This document shows, in pieces, positions 8,301 through 15,066 of a DNA stretch of 26,036 nucleotides. Positions within the stretch are counted from its first letter, which is position 1, and every line of letters begins with the position of its first letter. Source of the stretch: REEB85 sp018971455 (GTDB lineage: Bacteria > Pseudomonadota > Alphaproteobacteria > Acetobacterales > Acetobacteraceae). The notes below the pieces were generated by a model. It saw nothing but the letters and a program-made list of their open reading frames with translations. It was not told the origin of the DNA and did no database searches. Position numbers and translations under genes: made by a program. Where the stretch lies: the NCBI GenBank assembly GCA_028871195.1, contig JAGWNT010000058.1:1-26036 (forward strand), read 5' to 3'.

Positions 8301-8610
8301 CGGATTTATCGCGCTCGCCGGCATCATCGTACGCAACTCTATCCTGCTGGTGGACTTCATCCGACACGGCGCCGAGCCCGGGAAGACCTTGCGCGAAGTT
8401 CTACTGGACGCCGGAGCAATTCGCTTCAAGCCGATCCTGCTGACCGCATTGTCCGCCATGATCGGAGCAGCGACAATCCTGACCGATCCGATCTTCCAGG
8501 GCCTCGCCATCTCGTTGCTGTTCGGCCTGGCGTCATCCACGCTGCTGACCGTGCTGGTGATCCCCGCAATCTATGTCGTACTTCGCCCGGCCGACCGCCC
8601 GGTCGCCTGA
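5341..8610 (+). CDS. RND-family efflux permease (HAE1/AcrB-like)
   Basis: This 1089-residue proton-driven inner-membrane transporter forms trimers in the family. The N-terminal helix TM1 (about 18-38) leads into the conserved PREEDPQIHVPMVDI. A periplasmic porter half follows, then the TM2-6 bundle with the proton-relay aspartates D418/D419 in GILVDDAIVVVEN. A cytoplasmic connector (about 505-560) joins the second half. There, TM10 reads ALAGIIVRNSILLVDF, with R998 near the position of the AcrB relay lysine K940. The length is slightly above the roughly 1040 typical of AcrB. Translation is coupled to the adaptor (ATGA overlap). The divergence from AcrB and the lack of a CusA-style methionine pattern that I could confirm leave the cargo open. 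The upstream FNR-type box suggests a low-oxygen role. Confidence 0.93.
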   Translation: MNLGFSGRLTQASIRSPLTPLFLLVALAVGLVALLTIPREEDPQIHVPMVDIMVTANGLKAADAAELVTKPLEAILKAIPGVEHIYSQTQDDHVTVTARFVVGTDEDQAVLRVNDKIRANLDRIPIGIPQPLIVGHGINDVAIVNVTLSPAPVAADHWTPADLDALARKLQDELIKVPEVGLSYVSGADPEQIRVEPDPEKLMLFGVSLQQVAAKVRDANRSFMAGVVRQGGKMREVAGGQTLFGVPDIGLLLLTTRDGRPVYVRDVAHAVVGAAPVESRVWQITPASHGPWQRTPAVTLALAKTGGANAVLVADAVVSRINSLKGSLIPTDVRVEITRNFGQTANDKANELLFHLGLATVSIVLLIALAIGWREAVVTLVVIPTTILLTLFAAKVMGYTINRVSLFALIFAIGILVDDAIVVVENIARHWAMGDRRSRVRAAIEAVAEVGNPTVVATLTVITALLPMLFVSGLMGPYMAPIPANASAAMLFSFFVAMVAVPWLMLKLAPGGRYPGHPEEEVEWLAITTPAIGHDAERSSHHEGRLGRLYRAIAAPILRTRRRAWIFLLLVGAATIGVCALFYTEDVTVKLLPFDNKSELEVLVNLPPGSSLEATQQTLFAAASIAEGLHEVTSIQAYAGTAEPYDFNGLVRHYYARQAPELGDLHLVLTDKAQRDRASHAIAIDLRRRLDRGLHLPPGGVVKVVEVPPGPPVLASLLAEIYGPDAATRLAVAQEVKALFHKVPYIVDIDDSYGRPRPRLRISIDQDRLEFFNVEQSDVYDTIQMLFGGIPVGYSYRGAEHLPIEIAVGLPKRDLSWSEQLAATPVPANALPGGKSVVELGQVVRVSHELGSRVLFRRDGYFADMVTGELAGEFEAPIYGMLAVDKLIGKHDWGKLGTPEIRFRGQPSMEAKPAILWDGEWEITYVTFRDMGAAFAVAILGIYILVVAQFRSFKLPLVVLTPIPLTLIGIVLGHLLFHAPFTATSMIGFIALAGIIVRNSILLVDFIRHGAEPGKTLREVLLDAGAIRFKPILLTALSAMIGAATILTDPIFQGLAISLLFGLASSTLLTVLVIPAIYVVLRPADRPVA

Positions 8611-8622
8611 CACACCTCGCTC

Positions 8623-8646
8623 AACGCCAACCAATCGGCCGGCGTT
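8623..8646. terminator. Possible bidirectional terminator hairpin between converging genes
   Basis: The arms AACGCC (8623-8628) and GGCGTT (8641-8646) can pair, with further CC/GG pairing inside the loop. It lies in the 39-bp gap between the converging permease and SafE-like genes. There is no T tract, so an intrinsic terminator is only a possibility. Confidence 0.3.
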
Positions 8647-8649
8647 CCC

Positions 8650-9393
8650 TTACGCTCCCGCGAGGCGCTGCCAGGCCATGATCAGAAGCAGTATGCCGTT
8701 GCCCATCAGCACAGCAGGCGCCACGGCCAGCACGAAGCGCCGCCACGTCTGCCCAGCGGCTTGACCGGCAAGACCAACCAGGATCAGGCTAGGCACGGTG
8801 CCCAACCCGAAAGCCAGCATGGCCACGGCGCCACGCGCCGGGTCCCCCGTCGCCGCTGAGACTGCGAGCGCCGCATAAAGAAACCCACAGGGTAGGAAAC
8901 CGAGGCACAGCCCGAGCAATAGCCCACCGCTCCAGCTCGTCCGGTTGATCCGCCTTGCCATCGCGCCAACAATCCGCCCCCAAGCCGGCGGGGCCCGCTC
9001 AATCTCCGGCAAAAAGCGCCGCAGCGCGGGGGCGAACCGCCCAGCGCCGTGGACCACAAATAGCAATCCTCCCAGCAATAACAGAGCACTGGGCACAAAA
9101 CCGAGGCGCGCAAGCCCACCGAACTGCGCCGCCACCGCTCCGAGGACGGCATAGCTCAGCAATCGACCGACATGGTACGGCAGCAACAGTGCGGCCTGGA
9201 TTCGTGATCTCTCACACATCAACACCGCCGGCACGCGGGCCAATCTGTCGGAGACCTGCCCAAGAACAAACGGCCCACACATCGGCCCACAATGCAGCAC
9301 GCTGCCGGCGAGCCCCGCCAGCAGCAATCCCCATGCCAGCGCTGGCCCGTTCGGCGAGCACCACGCCAGAAGCATCGCAACATGGTCGTTCAC
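8650..9393 (-). CDS. SafE/TauE-like membrane protein with CxxxC motif, probable cbb3/copper-associated
   Basis: The protein has 247 residues and about six hydrophobic segments. It belongs to the sulfite exporter TauE/SafE-type family found beside cbb3 oxidase genes in many proteobacteria. The first membrane segment carries HCGPMCGPF (C35 and C39, with H34), a likely metal or thiol site. A second conserved patch, GFLPCGFLYAAL, lies at about 165-177. It is divergent from the cco operon across a region with an FNR-type box, so the two are probably co-regulated. The start is GTG at 9393, with a GGATGAG-like site upstream; ATG at 9375 is the alternative. The name sulfite exporter comes from the family label. 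The cysteine motif and neighbours favour copper handling for oxidase assembly, but that is an inference. Confidence 0.8.
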   Translation of the reverse strand: MNDHVAMLLAWCSPNGPALAWGLLLAGLAGSVLHCGPMCGPFVLGQVSDRLARVPAVLMCERSRIQAALLLPYHVGRLLSYAVLGAVAAQFGGLARLGFVPSALLLLGGLLFVVHGAGRFAPALRRFLPEIERAPPAWGRIVGAMARRINRTSWSGGLLLGLCLGFLPCGFLYAALAVSAATGDPARGAVAMLAFGLGTVPSLILVGLAGQAAGQTWRRFVLAVAPAVLMGNGILLLIMAWQRLAGA

Positions 9394-9571
9394 AAGCTCA
9401 TCCGCCGCTCACCCGACGCGCCGGCCCGCCACTCAAGCCACGACTGCCCAATAAAAAGCCCGACCAATGGGGCTGCCTTGATCCAGGTCAATGAGGCGGT
9501 CTCTGCCTCCCAGCATCCTCTGAAATGGTCCGACCGAGTCGGCGCGTTTCTGCAAGCGAGCGGGGTATGGG
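9394..9571. other. Divergent regulatory region of the cbb3 locus
   Basis: These 178 bp lie between the divergent SafE-like gene and the cco operon. An FNR-type box is placed nearly midway (about 85 bp from each start codon), so one bound regulator could serve both directions. A weak -10-like CATCCT at 9514-9519 lies near the position expected for a class II FNR promoter of the cco operon. Confidence 0.55.
9478..9491. promoter_or_regulatory. FNR/FixK-type box of the cbb3 operon
   Basis: TTGAT-CCAG-GTCAA matches the TTGAT-N4-ATCAA consensus at 9 of 10 positions. Read on the other strand it is TTGAC-N4-ATCAA, the same arms as the box before the efflux genes. Control of ccoNOQP by FNR, Anr or FixK at such sites is well established. 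Confidence 0.8.
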
Positions 9572-9781
9572 ATGGAAGAGTTAAGCGACGTCATCGTCGG
9601 CATATTGGTATTAGGCCTGGGGCTACTCGGTTTGGTGCTGGCATCCGGCGCGCTCGACATCGAGATGTACATTTTTGGCTTGTCCCTGGCCGGTTTCGCT
9701 ACAATTTTTGGACTGGGCCTGATCCGACGCCATTACGATCGCAAGGATATGGCTCGCACCCGAGTGACAGGCCATGACTGA
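9572..9781 (+). CDS. Small two-helix membrane protein preceding ccoN
   Basis: This 69-residue protein has two hydrophobic segments (about 8-26 and 32-51) separated by a short acidic turn (ALDIEMY). A basic cytoplasmic tail, RRHYDRKDMARTR, follows. It is the first gene after the FNR-type box and overlaps ccoN by 8 bp, which argues that it is translated and belongs with the oxidase. I do not recognise a named family. It is too hydrophobic and too short to be a truncated catalytic subunit, and it is not CcoS or CcoQ, which are both found separately. An accessory or assembly role in the cbb3 complex is a guess from position. Confidence 0.72.
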   Translation: MEELSDVIVGILVLGLGLLGLVLASGALDIEMYIFGLSLAGFATIFGLGLIRRHYDRKDMARTRVTGHD

Positions 9782-11258
9782 ACTTGCACCGGCAGCCCCC
9801 GCTCCCGCTGCTCCACTTCCCGTCATCGAATATAACGAGGCCGTCGTTCGCAAGTTTGTCATCGCCGCGGTATTCTGGGGATTGGTAGCGTTTCTGGTCG
9901 GCATCTACATCGCTCTCGAGTTGACCTGGCCTTCTCTGAACTTCGGCCTTTCATTCCTCAATTTCGGCAGGCTGCGCCCGGTCCATACTTCTGCCGGCAT
10001 CTTCGCCTTTGGCGGCTCCGCTCTCCTTGGCACGTCATTCTACGTCGTCCAGCGCACTTGCCGCACCAGGTTATTCGGTGGCGAAGCGCTGGCGAATTTT
10101 GTCTTCTGGGGCTACCAGTTCTTCATTGTCATGGCGGCACTCAGCTACGTTCTGGGATTCAGCAAGAGCCGCGAATACGCCGAACCCGAATGGCACCTCG
10201 ATGTCTTCCTTGTGCTGGTGTGGGTCTGTTACGCCGTCATTTTCATTGGGACGCTGCTGAAGCGGCATGAGCCACACATCTACGTGGCCAACTGGTTCTA
10301 TCTTGCTTTCATTCTGACCATCGCTGTCCTCGTGCTCGGCAACAACGCCTCATTGCCGATCTCAATTTATAGCTCCAAAAGCTATTCCGCATATTCGGGC
10401 GTGCAGGATGCGCTGATCGAATGGTGGTACGGGCACAATGCGGTCGGCTTTTTTCTGACCGCCGGCTTCCTCGGCATGATGTACTATTTCATTCCCAAGG
10501 CCGCAGGCCGCCCGGTCTATTCTTATCGACTTTCGATCGTGCATTTCTGGGCGCTGATCTTCCTCTACATCTGGGCCGGCCCCCACCACCTTCACTACAC
10601 CTCGTTGCCCGACTGGACTCAGACTCTTGGCATGGTGTTCTCGGTCATGCTCTGGATGCCGAGCTGGGGCGGAATGATCAACGGATTGATGACCCTGTCT
10701 GGAGCTTGGGACAAGCTTCGTACCGATCCCGGATTGCGATTCTCGGTTACGGCGGTGGGCTTCTACGGCATGTCGACCTTCGAGGGGCCAGTGATGGCAA
10801 TTCGCGACGTGAACTCCCTCAGCCACTACACCGATTGGACCATTGGCCACGTTCATTCCGGCACCTTGGGTTGGGTCTCCTTCATCACATTCGGCGCAAT
10901 CTACTACCTGGTCCCGGTGCTGTGGGGACGCCGTTCGATCTATTCGAACAAGTTGATTGCCTGGCACTATTGGGTCGCGACGCTTGGCATTGTCTTTTAC
11001 ATCACCTCGATGTGGGTCGCCGGCATCATGGAGGGGTTGATGTGGCGCGCCTACGACAAGTTCGGCTTCCTGCAATATTCCTTCGTTGAATCTGTCGTGG
11101 CGGTCCACCCCTTCTATGTCATCCGCATGCTTGGCGGCGTCTTGTTCCTGATCGGCGCGCTGATCATGACTTTCAACCTGATCATGACGGTACGCGGCCC
11201 GACCGCTGCGGAGCGATACGGCACGCTGCCCTCCGGCATGGCCGTGGCGGGAGAATAA
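9774..11258 (+). CDS. ccoN: cbb3-type cytochrome c oxidase subunit I (catalytic)
   Basis: This 494-residue heme-copper oxidase subunit with about 12 transmembrane helices reduces O2 at low concentrations. All catalytic residues are readable: low-spin heme b ligands H71 (RPVHTS) and H361; heme b3 ligand H359 (TIGHVHSG); CuB ligands H221 (WWYGHNAVG) and H271/H272 (AGPHHLHYT). The cbb3-specific cross-linked tyrosine is Y265 (FLYIWAGPHH), six residues before H271, as in the Pseudomonas stutzeri enzyme. The first about 20 residues are Ala/Pro-rich and lie before the first helix. The start overlaps the small upstream membrane protein gene by 8 bp. It is followed 4 bp later by ccoO. Confidence 0.98.
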   Translation: MTELAPAAPAPAAPLPVIEYNEAVVRKFVIAAVFWGLVAFLVGIYIALELTWPSLNFGLSFLNFGRLRPVHTSAGIFAFGGSALLGTSFYVVQRTCRTRLFGGEALANFVFWGYQFFIVMAALSYVLGFSKSREYAEPEWHLDVFLVLVWVCYAVIFIGTLLKRHEPHIYVANWFYLAFILTIAVLVLGNNASLPISIYSSKSYSAYSGVQDALIEWWYGHNAVGFFLTAGFLGMMYYFIPKAAGRPVYSYRLSIVHFWALIFLYIWAGPHHLHYTSLPDWTQTLGMVFSVMLWMPSWGGMINGLMTLSGAWDKLRTDPGLRFSVTAVGFYGMSTFEGPVMAIRDVNSLSHYTDWTIGHVHSGTLGWVSFITFGAIYYLVPVLWGRRSIYSNKLIAWHYWVATLGIVFYITSMWVAGIMEGLMWRAYDKFGFLQYSFVESVVAVHPFYVIRMLGGVLFLIGALIMTFNLIMTVRGPTAAERYGTLPSGMAVAGE

Positions 11259-11262
11259 GTCG

Positions 11263-11982
11263 ATGTTCATCCGTCATGAAACGATCGAGAAGAACGCCAT
11301 TCTGATGGTGGTTCTCACGCTGATTACGGTAGCGATCGGCGGCATTGTCGAGATTGTTCCCCTGTTCACTATCGAGACGACGGTCGAGCACGTCTCAGGG
11401 GTCCGTCCCTATTCGCCACTCGAACTTATGGGCCGCAACATCTACGTTCGAGAGGGTTGCTATCTTTGCCATAGCCAGCAAATCCGTGCACTCAAGGATG
11501 AGGTCGAGCGATACGGCCATTACAGCCTGGCCGCGGAAAGCATGTATGATCACCCATTCCAGTGGGGCAGCAAGCGCATCGGGCCGGATCTCGCGCGCGT
11601 CGGCGGAAAGTATTCCAATGACTGGCATTATGCCCATTTGACCAGCCCGCGCGCGTTGGTGCCGGAAAGTCTGATGCCGCGATACGGATTCTTAGCCGAC
11701 ACCCCGCTCGACTACAGCCTGATTCAACAGCATCTTAAAACGAACCGGGAGTTGGGTGTACCCTACACGGACGCCGACATCGCCAACGCCAAGGCAGATC
11801 TGGAAGCCCAGGCCAACCCGGCCGCAGATAGCGACGCTCTCCTTAAGCGCTACCCCAAGGCAGTTATCGTACCCGGCGGCGGCCATCCGCCGACAGAGAT
11901 GGACGCTCTCGTGGCCTATCTCCAGGTGCTCGGCACGATGGTCAATTTCGCCGACACCACGACCGAAAAGCTGCAGCAATAG
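11263..11982 (+). CDS. ccoO: cbb3-type cytochrome c oxidase subunit II (mono-heme)
   Basis: The protein has 239 residues. An N-terminal membrane anchor (about 12-34) holds a periplasmic cytochrome c domain. The single heme motif is GCYLCHSQQ (C66, C69, H70), with the axial methionine in SLMPRYGFL (M138). Family-typical words such as RNIYVREGCYLCH and FQWGSKRIGPDL are present. It relays electrons from CcoP or a soluble cytochrome to the CcoN active site. A 4-bp gap after ccoN places it in the same transcript. Confidence 0.97.
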   Translation: MFIRHETIEKNAILMVVLTLITVAIGGIVEIVPLFTIETTVEHVSGVRPYSPLELMGRNIYVREGCYLCHSQQIRALKDEVERYGHYSLAAESMYDHPFQWGSKRIGPDLARVGGKYSNDWHYAHLTSPRALVPESLMPRYGFLADTPLDYSLIQQHLKTNRELGVPYTDADIANAKADLEAQANPAADSDALLKRYPKAVIVPGGGHPPTEMDALVAYLQVLGTMVNFADTTTEKLQQ

Positions 11983-11986
11983 GGGG
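11981..11986 (+). promoter_or_regulatory. Ribosome binding site that fixes the ccoQ start
   Basis: AGGGGG directly abuts an ATG at 11987 but lies 6 nt before the ATG at 11993. Normal spacing therefore favours 11993 as the ccoQ start. Confidence 0.6.
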
Positions 11987-11992
11987 ATGGGA

Positions 11993-12145
11993 ATGCAGGT
12001 CATGCCAATCATTCTGTGGCTGCAGCACCGGTCGGTCGTGGCGATGCTTTTGGTGTTCTCATTGCTCGTCATGGTGACCTACTGGCCTGGCCGCAAGCGG
12101 AACATCGAAGACCACGGCCAGATCCCCCTTCAAGACGATCGCTGA
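11993..12145 (+). CDS. ccoQ: cbb3-type oxidase small subunit CcoQ (FixQ)
   Basis: This 50-residue single-helix protein sits between ccoO and ccoP. The hydrophobic segment spans about 16-32. It is followed by the family hallmark TYWPGRKR and an acidic tail. CcoQ stabilises the association of CcoP with the CcoNO core. Two ATGs are possible (11987 and 11993); the second is chosen because of its ribosome-site spacing. The gene is easy to miss because the open frame extends far upstream inside ccoO in another frame. Confidence 0.9.
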   Translation: MQVMPIILWLQHRSVVAMLLVFSLLVMVTYWPGRKRNIEDHGQIPLQDDR

Positions 12146-12156
12146 GGAGCCCGCGG

Positions 12157-13026
12157 GTGCCGACCAAGATTGAAAAGGACGCCGTCACCGGCCGCGAGAC
12201 GACCGGGCACGAGTGGGACGGACTGAAGGAGCTCAACACGCCGCTGCCGAAATGGTGGTTCTGGACATGGATGGCGTGTTGCGCGTGGTCGGCCCTTTGG
12301 GTCGTGCTTTATCCATCCTTTCCCGGGATCACGGGCTATTTCCACGGTGTTCTCGGCTACTCCACGCGCACGGTCGTCACAGCTGACGTTGCCGCCATGG
12401 CCCGTCAACGCGGGGTATACATGGATCGTATCGCCGCCATGCCGATCGACCAAATCCGCAGCAATCCCCAACTCATGGCCGTAGCGACGACTGCTGGCCG
12501 AATCACCTTTGCTGAAAATTGCCAGCCCTGCCATGGCCCCGGTGGTCAAGGCCGTATTGGCTATCCGTCTCTGGCCGATGATGTCTGGCTCTGGGGTGGT
12601 AAGCCGGCCGATATCCTGCAGACCATTACCCATGGAATCCGCAGCCCTGATCCCGATGCACGTAACAGCCAAATGCCACGTTTCGGCGCTGACGGTATCC
12701 TGAAGCCGGAACAGATCTCCCAGGTTGCTGACTATGTCATGACTCTGTACGGCAAGGGCCAAGCCGGGTTGGATGTCACCAAAGGTCGTGCCATCTTTGT
12801 GGAGAACTGCGCTGCATGCCATGGCGAAAACGGGCAGGGAAAGCGCGAGGTTGGCGCGCCGCCTCTGAAGTCCTCCATTCACTTGTATGGTGACACACGC
12901 GAAGTCGTCATGGCGCAGATCAACAACCCCCGCCAGGGTGTCATGCCAAATTGGAGCAGCCGTCTCGATCCCGCGACCCTCAAGAGCGTCGCTCTGTACG
13001 TGCACGCGCTCGGCGGCGGCGAGTGA
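12157..13026 (+). CDS. ccoP: cbb3-type cytochrome c oxidase subunit III (di-heme)
   Basis: The protein has 289 residues. The N-terminus carries the family signature GHEWDGLKELNTPLPKWW, then one transmembrane helix (about 33-52). Two cytochrome c domains follow, with CQPCH (C122, C125, H126) and CAACH (C218, C221, H222). It receives electrons from the bc1 complex or soluble cytochromes and passes them to CcoO. The start is GTG at 12157 with GAGGAG 7 nt upstream; no ATG lies in a sensible place, and the family N-terminus begins right there. Its stop overlaps the ccoG start as GTGA. Confidence 0.96.
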   Translation: MPTKIEKDAVTGRETTGHEWDGLKELNTPLPKWWFWTWMACCAWSALWVVLYPSFPGITGYFHGVLGYSTRTVVTADVAAMARQRGVYMDRIAAMPIDQIRSNPQLMAVATTAGRITFAENCQPCHGPGGQGRIGYPSLADDVWLWGGKPADILQTITHGIRSPDPDARNSQMPRFGADGILKPEQISQVADYVMTLYGKGQAGLDVTKGRAIFVENCAACHGENGQGKREVGAPPLKSSIHLYGDTREVVMAQINNPRQGVMPNWSSRLDPATLKSVALYVHALGGGE

Positions 13027-14546
13027 CTGCGGAGGACACACCGGGCACCGCCAACAATCCGGCCCGACGGCCGCGACGAGCGGACCCACCAGTTGCCGAT
13101 GAGAGCCACCTCTATGCCAATCGGGTGCGGGTATATCCGCGGTCGGTGCATGGGCCGGCGCGCAACGTCAAATGGGCTGTGCTCGTTATCTGCCTTGTCA
13201 TCTATTACGCGTTGCCGTGGCTACGATGGGATCGTGGCCCCGGTCGGCCAACCCAGGCAGTTCTTCTTGACCTGCAAAACGAAAGGTTTCACTTCTTTAA
13301 TATCGAGCTGTGGCCGCAGGATATCTATTATCTGACCGGAGCCCTGATTCTCGGCGCCGTCGGATTGTTCCTGGTGACCAGTCTTTTCGGGCGGATCTGG
13401 TGCGGGTATTCCTGCCCTCAGACCGTATGGACCGACCTCTTCATGTGGGTCGAGCGGCTCATAGAGGGCGACCGCAACGAACGAATGCGTCGCGACCACG
13501 GACCGGTGAGCATCGATAAGGTTTGGCGAAAACTTGCCAAACATACCATCTGGATTGCCGTAGCCTTTTGGACCGGCGGCGCCTGGATCATGTACTATGT
13601 TGATGCGCCGAGTGTCACGCGCGCCTTCTGGACGGGCAGGGCTTCGGAAGCCGTCTACGGGTTCACTTTTCTTTTCACTGCAACGACCTATGTGCTTGCC
13701 GGCTGGGCACGTGAGCAGGTCTGTACCTTCATGTGCCCTTGGCCGCGCTTCCAGGCCGCAATGCTCGATGAGCAAAGCATCATCGTCACCTACCAACAAT
13801 GGCGTGGCGAGCCGCGGGGCCATGGGAAACGCGACCCGGCAACGCAAGCGCGCATCCCGCTCGGAGAGCGGCGCCTCGGTGACTGCATTGATTGCAATGC
13901 ATGTGTGAATGTTTGTCCGACCGGTATTGATATCCGAGACGGAGTTCAGCTCGAATGCATCAATTGCGGCCTCTGCGTTGATGCTTGCAACGAGATGATG
14001 GCGCGAACGAACCAGCCCAAATCGCTGATTACCTGGGACACGCTGGCACGACAGAAGGCAAAGGCCGCAGGCCGCCAAGAGAAGCTTCGCCTGCTGCGGC
14101 CTCGCACTGTCATTTATCTCTCAGCCTTGATTGTGGCATTCTCGGCGATGATGGCGGCTATGGCGACCCGCACGCATATCGGGCTGTCGGTTCAGCACGA
14201 TCGTGCGCCACTATTTGTCAAACTTCAGGATGGTTCAATTCGCAACGCGTACACCATGAATGTCTCTAACAAGACCCAACACGCCGCGGATTTTTCCCTC
14301 TCAGTGACCGGCCTGACCAAGGCTGGCATGAGCGTCGTCGAGACCGATGAAAAGCGCGAGACGCTACTCCACTTGCCTGTCCCTGCTGACAGTATCGGAA
14401 CCTTCCGCGTATTGCTCTTCGGTAAACCGAGTCAGGCGGCAAGAGGGTCGCAAAAGATTGAATTCACGCTGCGCAACCGCGGCACCGGCGAGCGGACCGT
14501 CTATGAATCGGTCTTCCTCGGTCCGGGTGGCCAGGCACCGCGTTGA
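13023..14546 (+). CDS. ccoG: cbb3 oxidase accessory protein CcoG (FixG/RdxA-like Fe-S protein)
   Basis: The protein has 507 residues. Several membrane helices carry the NapH/NosR-like cysteine motifs WCGYSCPQT and CTFMCPW. Two [4Fe-4S] ferredoxin motifs follow: C288-x2-C291-x2-C294-x3-C298 and C312-x2-C315-x2-C318-x3-C322. A C-terminal periplasmic Ig-like domain comes after the last helix (about 363-381). CcoG has been shown in Rhodobacter to reduce Cu(II) to Cu(I) for cbb3 assembly. The GTG at 13023 overlaps the ccoP stop (GTGA) and is the start that fits the operon. The first 35 residues are rich in Arg, Pro and Asp and poorly conserved in such proteins. It opens the accessory half of the operon. 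Confidence 0.95.
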   Translation: MTAEDTPGTANNPARRPRRADPPVADESHLYANRVRVYPRSVHGPARNVKWAVLVICLVIYYALPWLRWDRGPGRPTQAVLLDLQNERFHFFNIELWPQDIYYLTGALILGAVGLFLVTSLFGRIWCGYSCPQTVWTDLFMWVERLIEGDRNERMRRDHGPVSIDKVWRKLAKHTIWIAVAFWTGGAWIMYYVDAPSVTRAFWTGRASEAVYGFTFLFTATTYVLAGWAREQVCTFMCPWPRFQAAMLDEQSIIVTYQQWRGEPRGHGKRDPATQARIPLGERRLGDCIDCNACVNVCPTGIDIRDGVQLECINCGLCVDACNEMMARTNQPKSLITWDTLARQKAKAAGRQEKLRLLRPRTVIYLSALIVAFSAMMAAMATRTHIGLSVQHDRAPLFVKLQDGSIRNAYTMNVSNKTQHAADFSLSVTGLTKAGMSVVETDEKRETLLHLPVPADSIGTFRVLLFGKPSQAARGSQKIEFTLRNRGTGERTVYESVFLGPGGQAPR

Positions 14547-14565
14547 GGCAATAGAGGGTAGAAAG

Positions 14566-15066
14566 ATGAGCCGTCTCGACTCAATGCGCTATAGTGAACT
14601 TCCCTCGAAGCACTCACCATGGCGGTGGTTCCCTTGGGCAGTCGCAGGCACGATGCTCGTGGTAATCGCCGTCAACGGCGTCATGGTCTATGACGCCATT
14701 CATACCTTTCCCGGCATCGCGATGGACGATGTTTTCGACCGAAGCAACGCCTATGACAAAGTGCTTGCGGAATCGCGTCATGAGGCAAAGCTTGGCTGGG
14801 CCCTGGCCGTTGATTTGCGCAATAATCGGCCAGAGGTGAGCCTGAACGGACCCGATGGAAAGCCGCTCGAAGGGGCACGAGTGGCTGCTCTCGGCCAGCG
14901 CCCGCTCGGGCCGACCGAGCGGGTCCGACTGGCCTTTCATGCGTTCGCGCCTGGCCACTACAGATCAGCGGAAGAACTTGTCGCGCCCGGCCAGTGGGAG
15001 TTGCAGATTTCAGTGACAATTGGAAAGGACAGTTATCACGCAACAAGGCGTGTGATCGTGCCATGA
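14566..15066 (+). CDS. ccoH: cbb3 oxidase assembly protein CcoH (FixH)
   Basis: This 166-residue protein has one N-terminal membrane helix (about 24-43, after SPWRWFPWAVAG) and a periplasmic beta-rich domain. FixH-type features include the FDRSNAYDKVLAESRHEAKLGW segment and a C-terminus ending in RRVIVP. CcoH is a single-span protein that associates with the oxidase and is needed for stable assembly. GAGGG lies upstream of the ATG. Its stop overlaps ccoI by ATGA. The frame stays open upstream into ccoG, but the ATG at 14566 gives the family N-terminus. Confidence 0.93.
   Translation: MSRLDSMRYSELPSKHSPWRWFPWAVAGTMLVVIAVNGVMVYDAIHTFPGIAMDDVFDRSNAYDKVLAESRHEAKLGWALAVDLRNNRPEVSLNGPDGKPLEGARVAALGQRPLGPTERVRLAFHAFAPGHYRSAEELVAPGQWELQISVTIGKDSYHATRRVIVP

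Noticed and set aside
11987..12145. Alternative ccoQ start at the first ATG
   Set aside because: The only ribosome site directly abuts this ATG, so the ATG 6 bp later is better placed.
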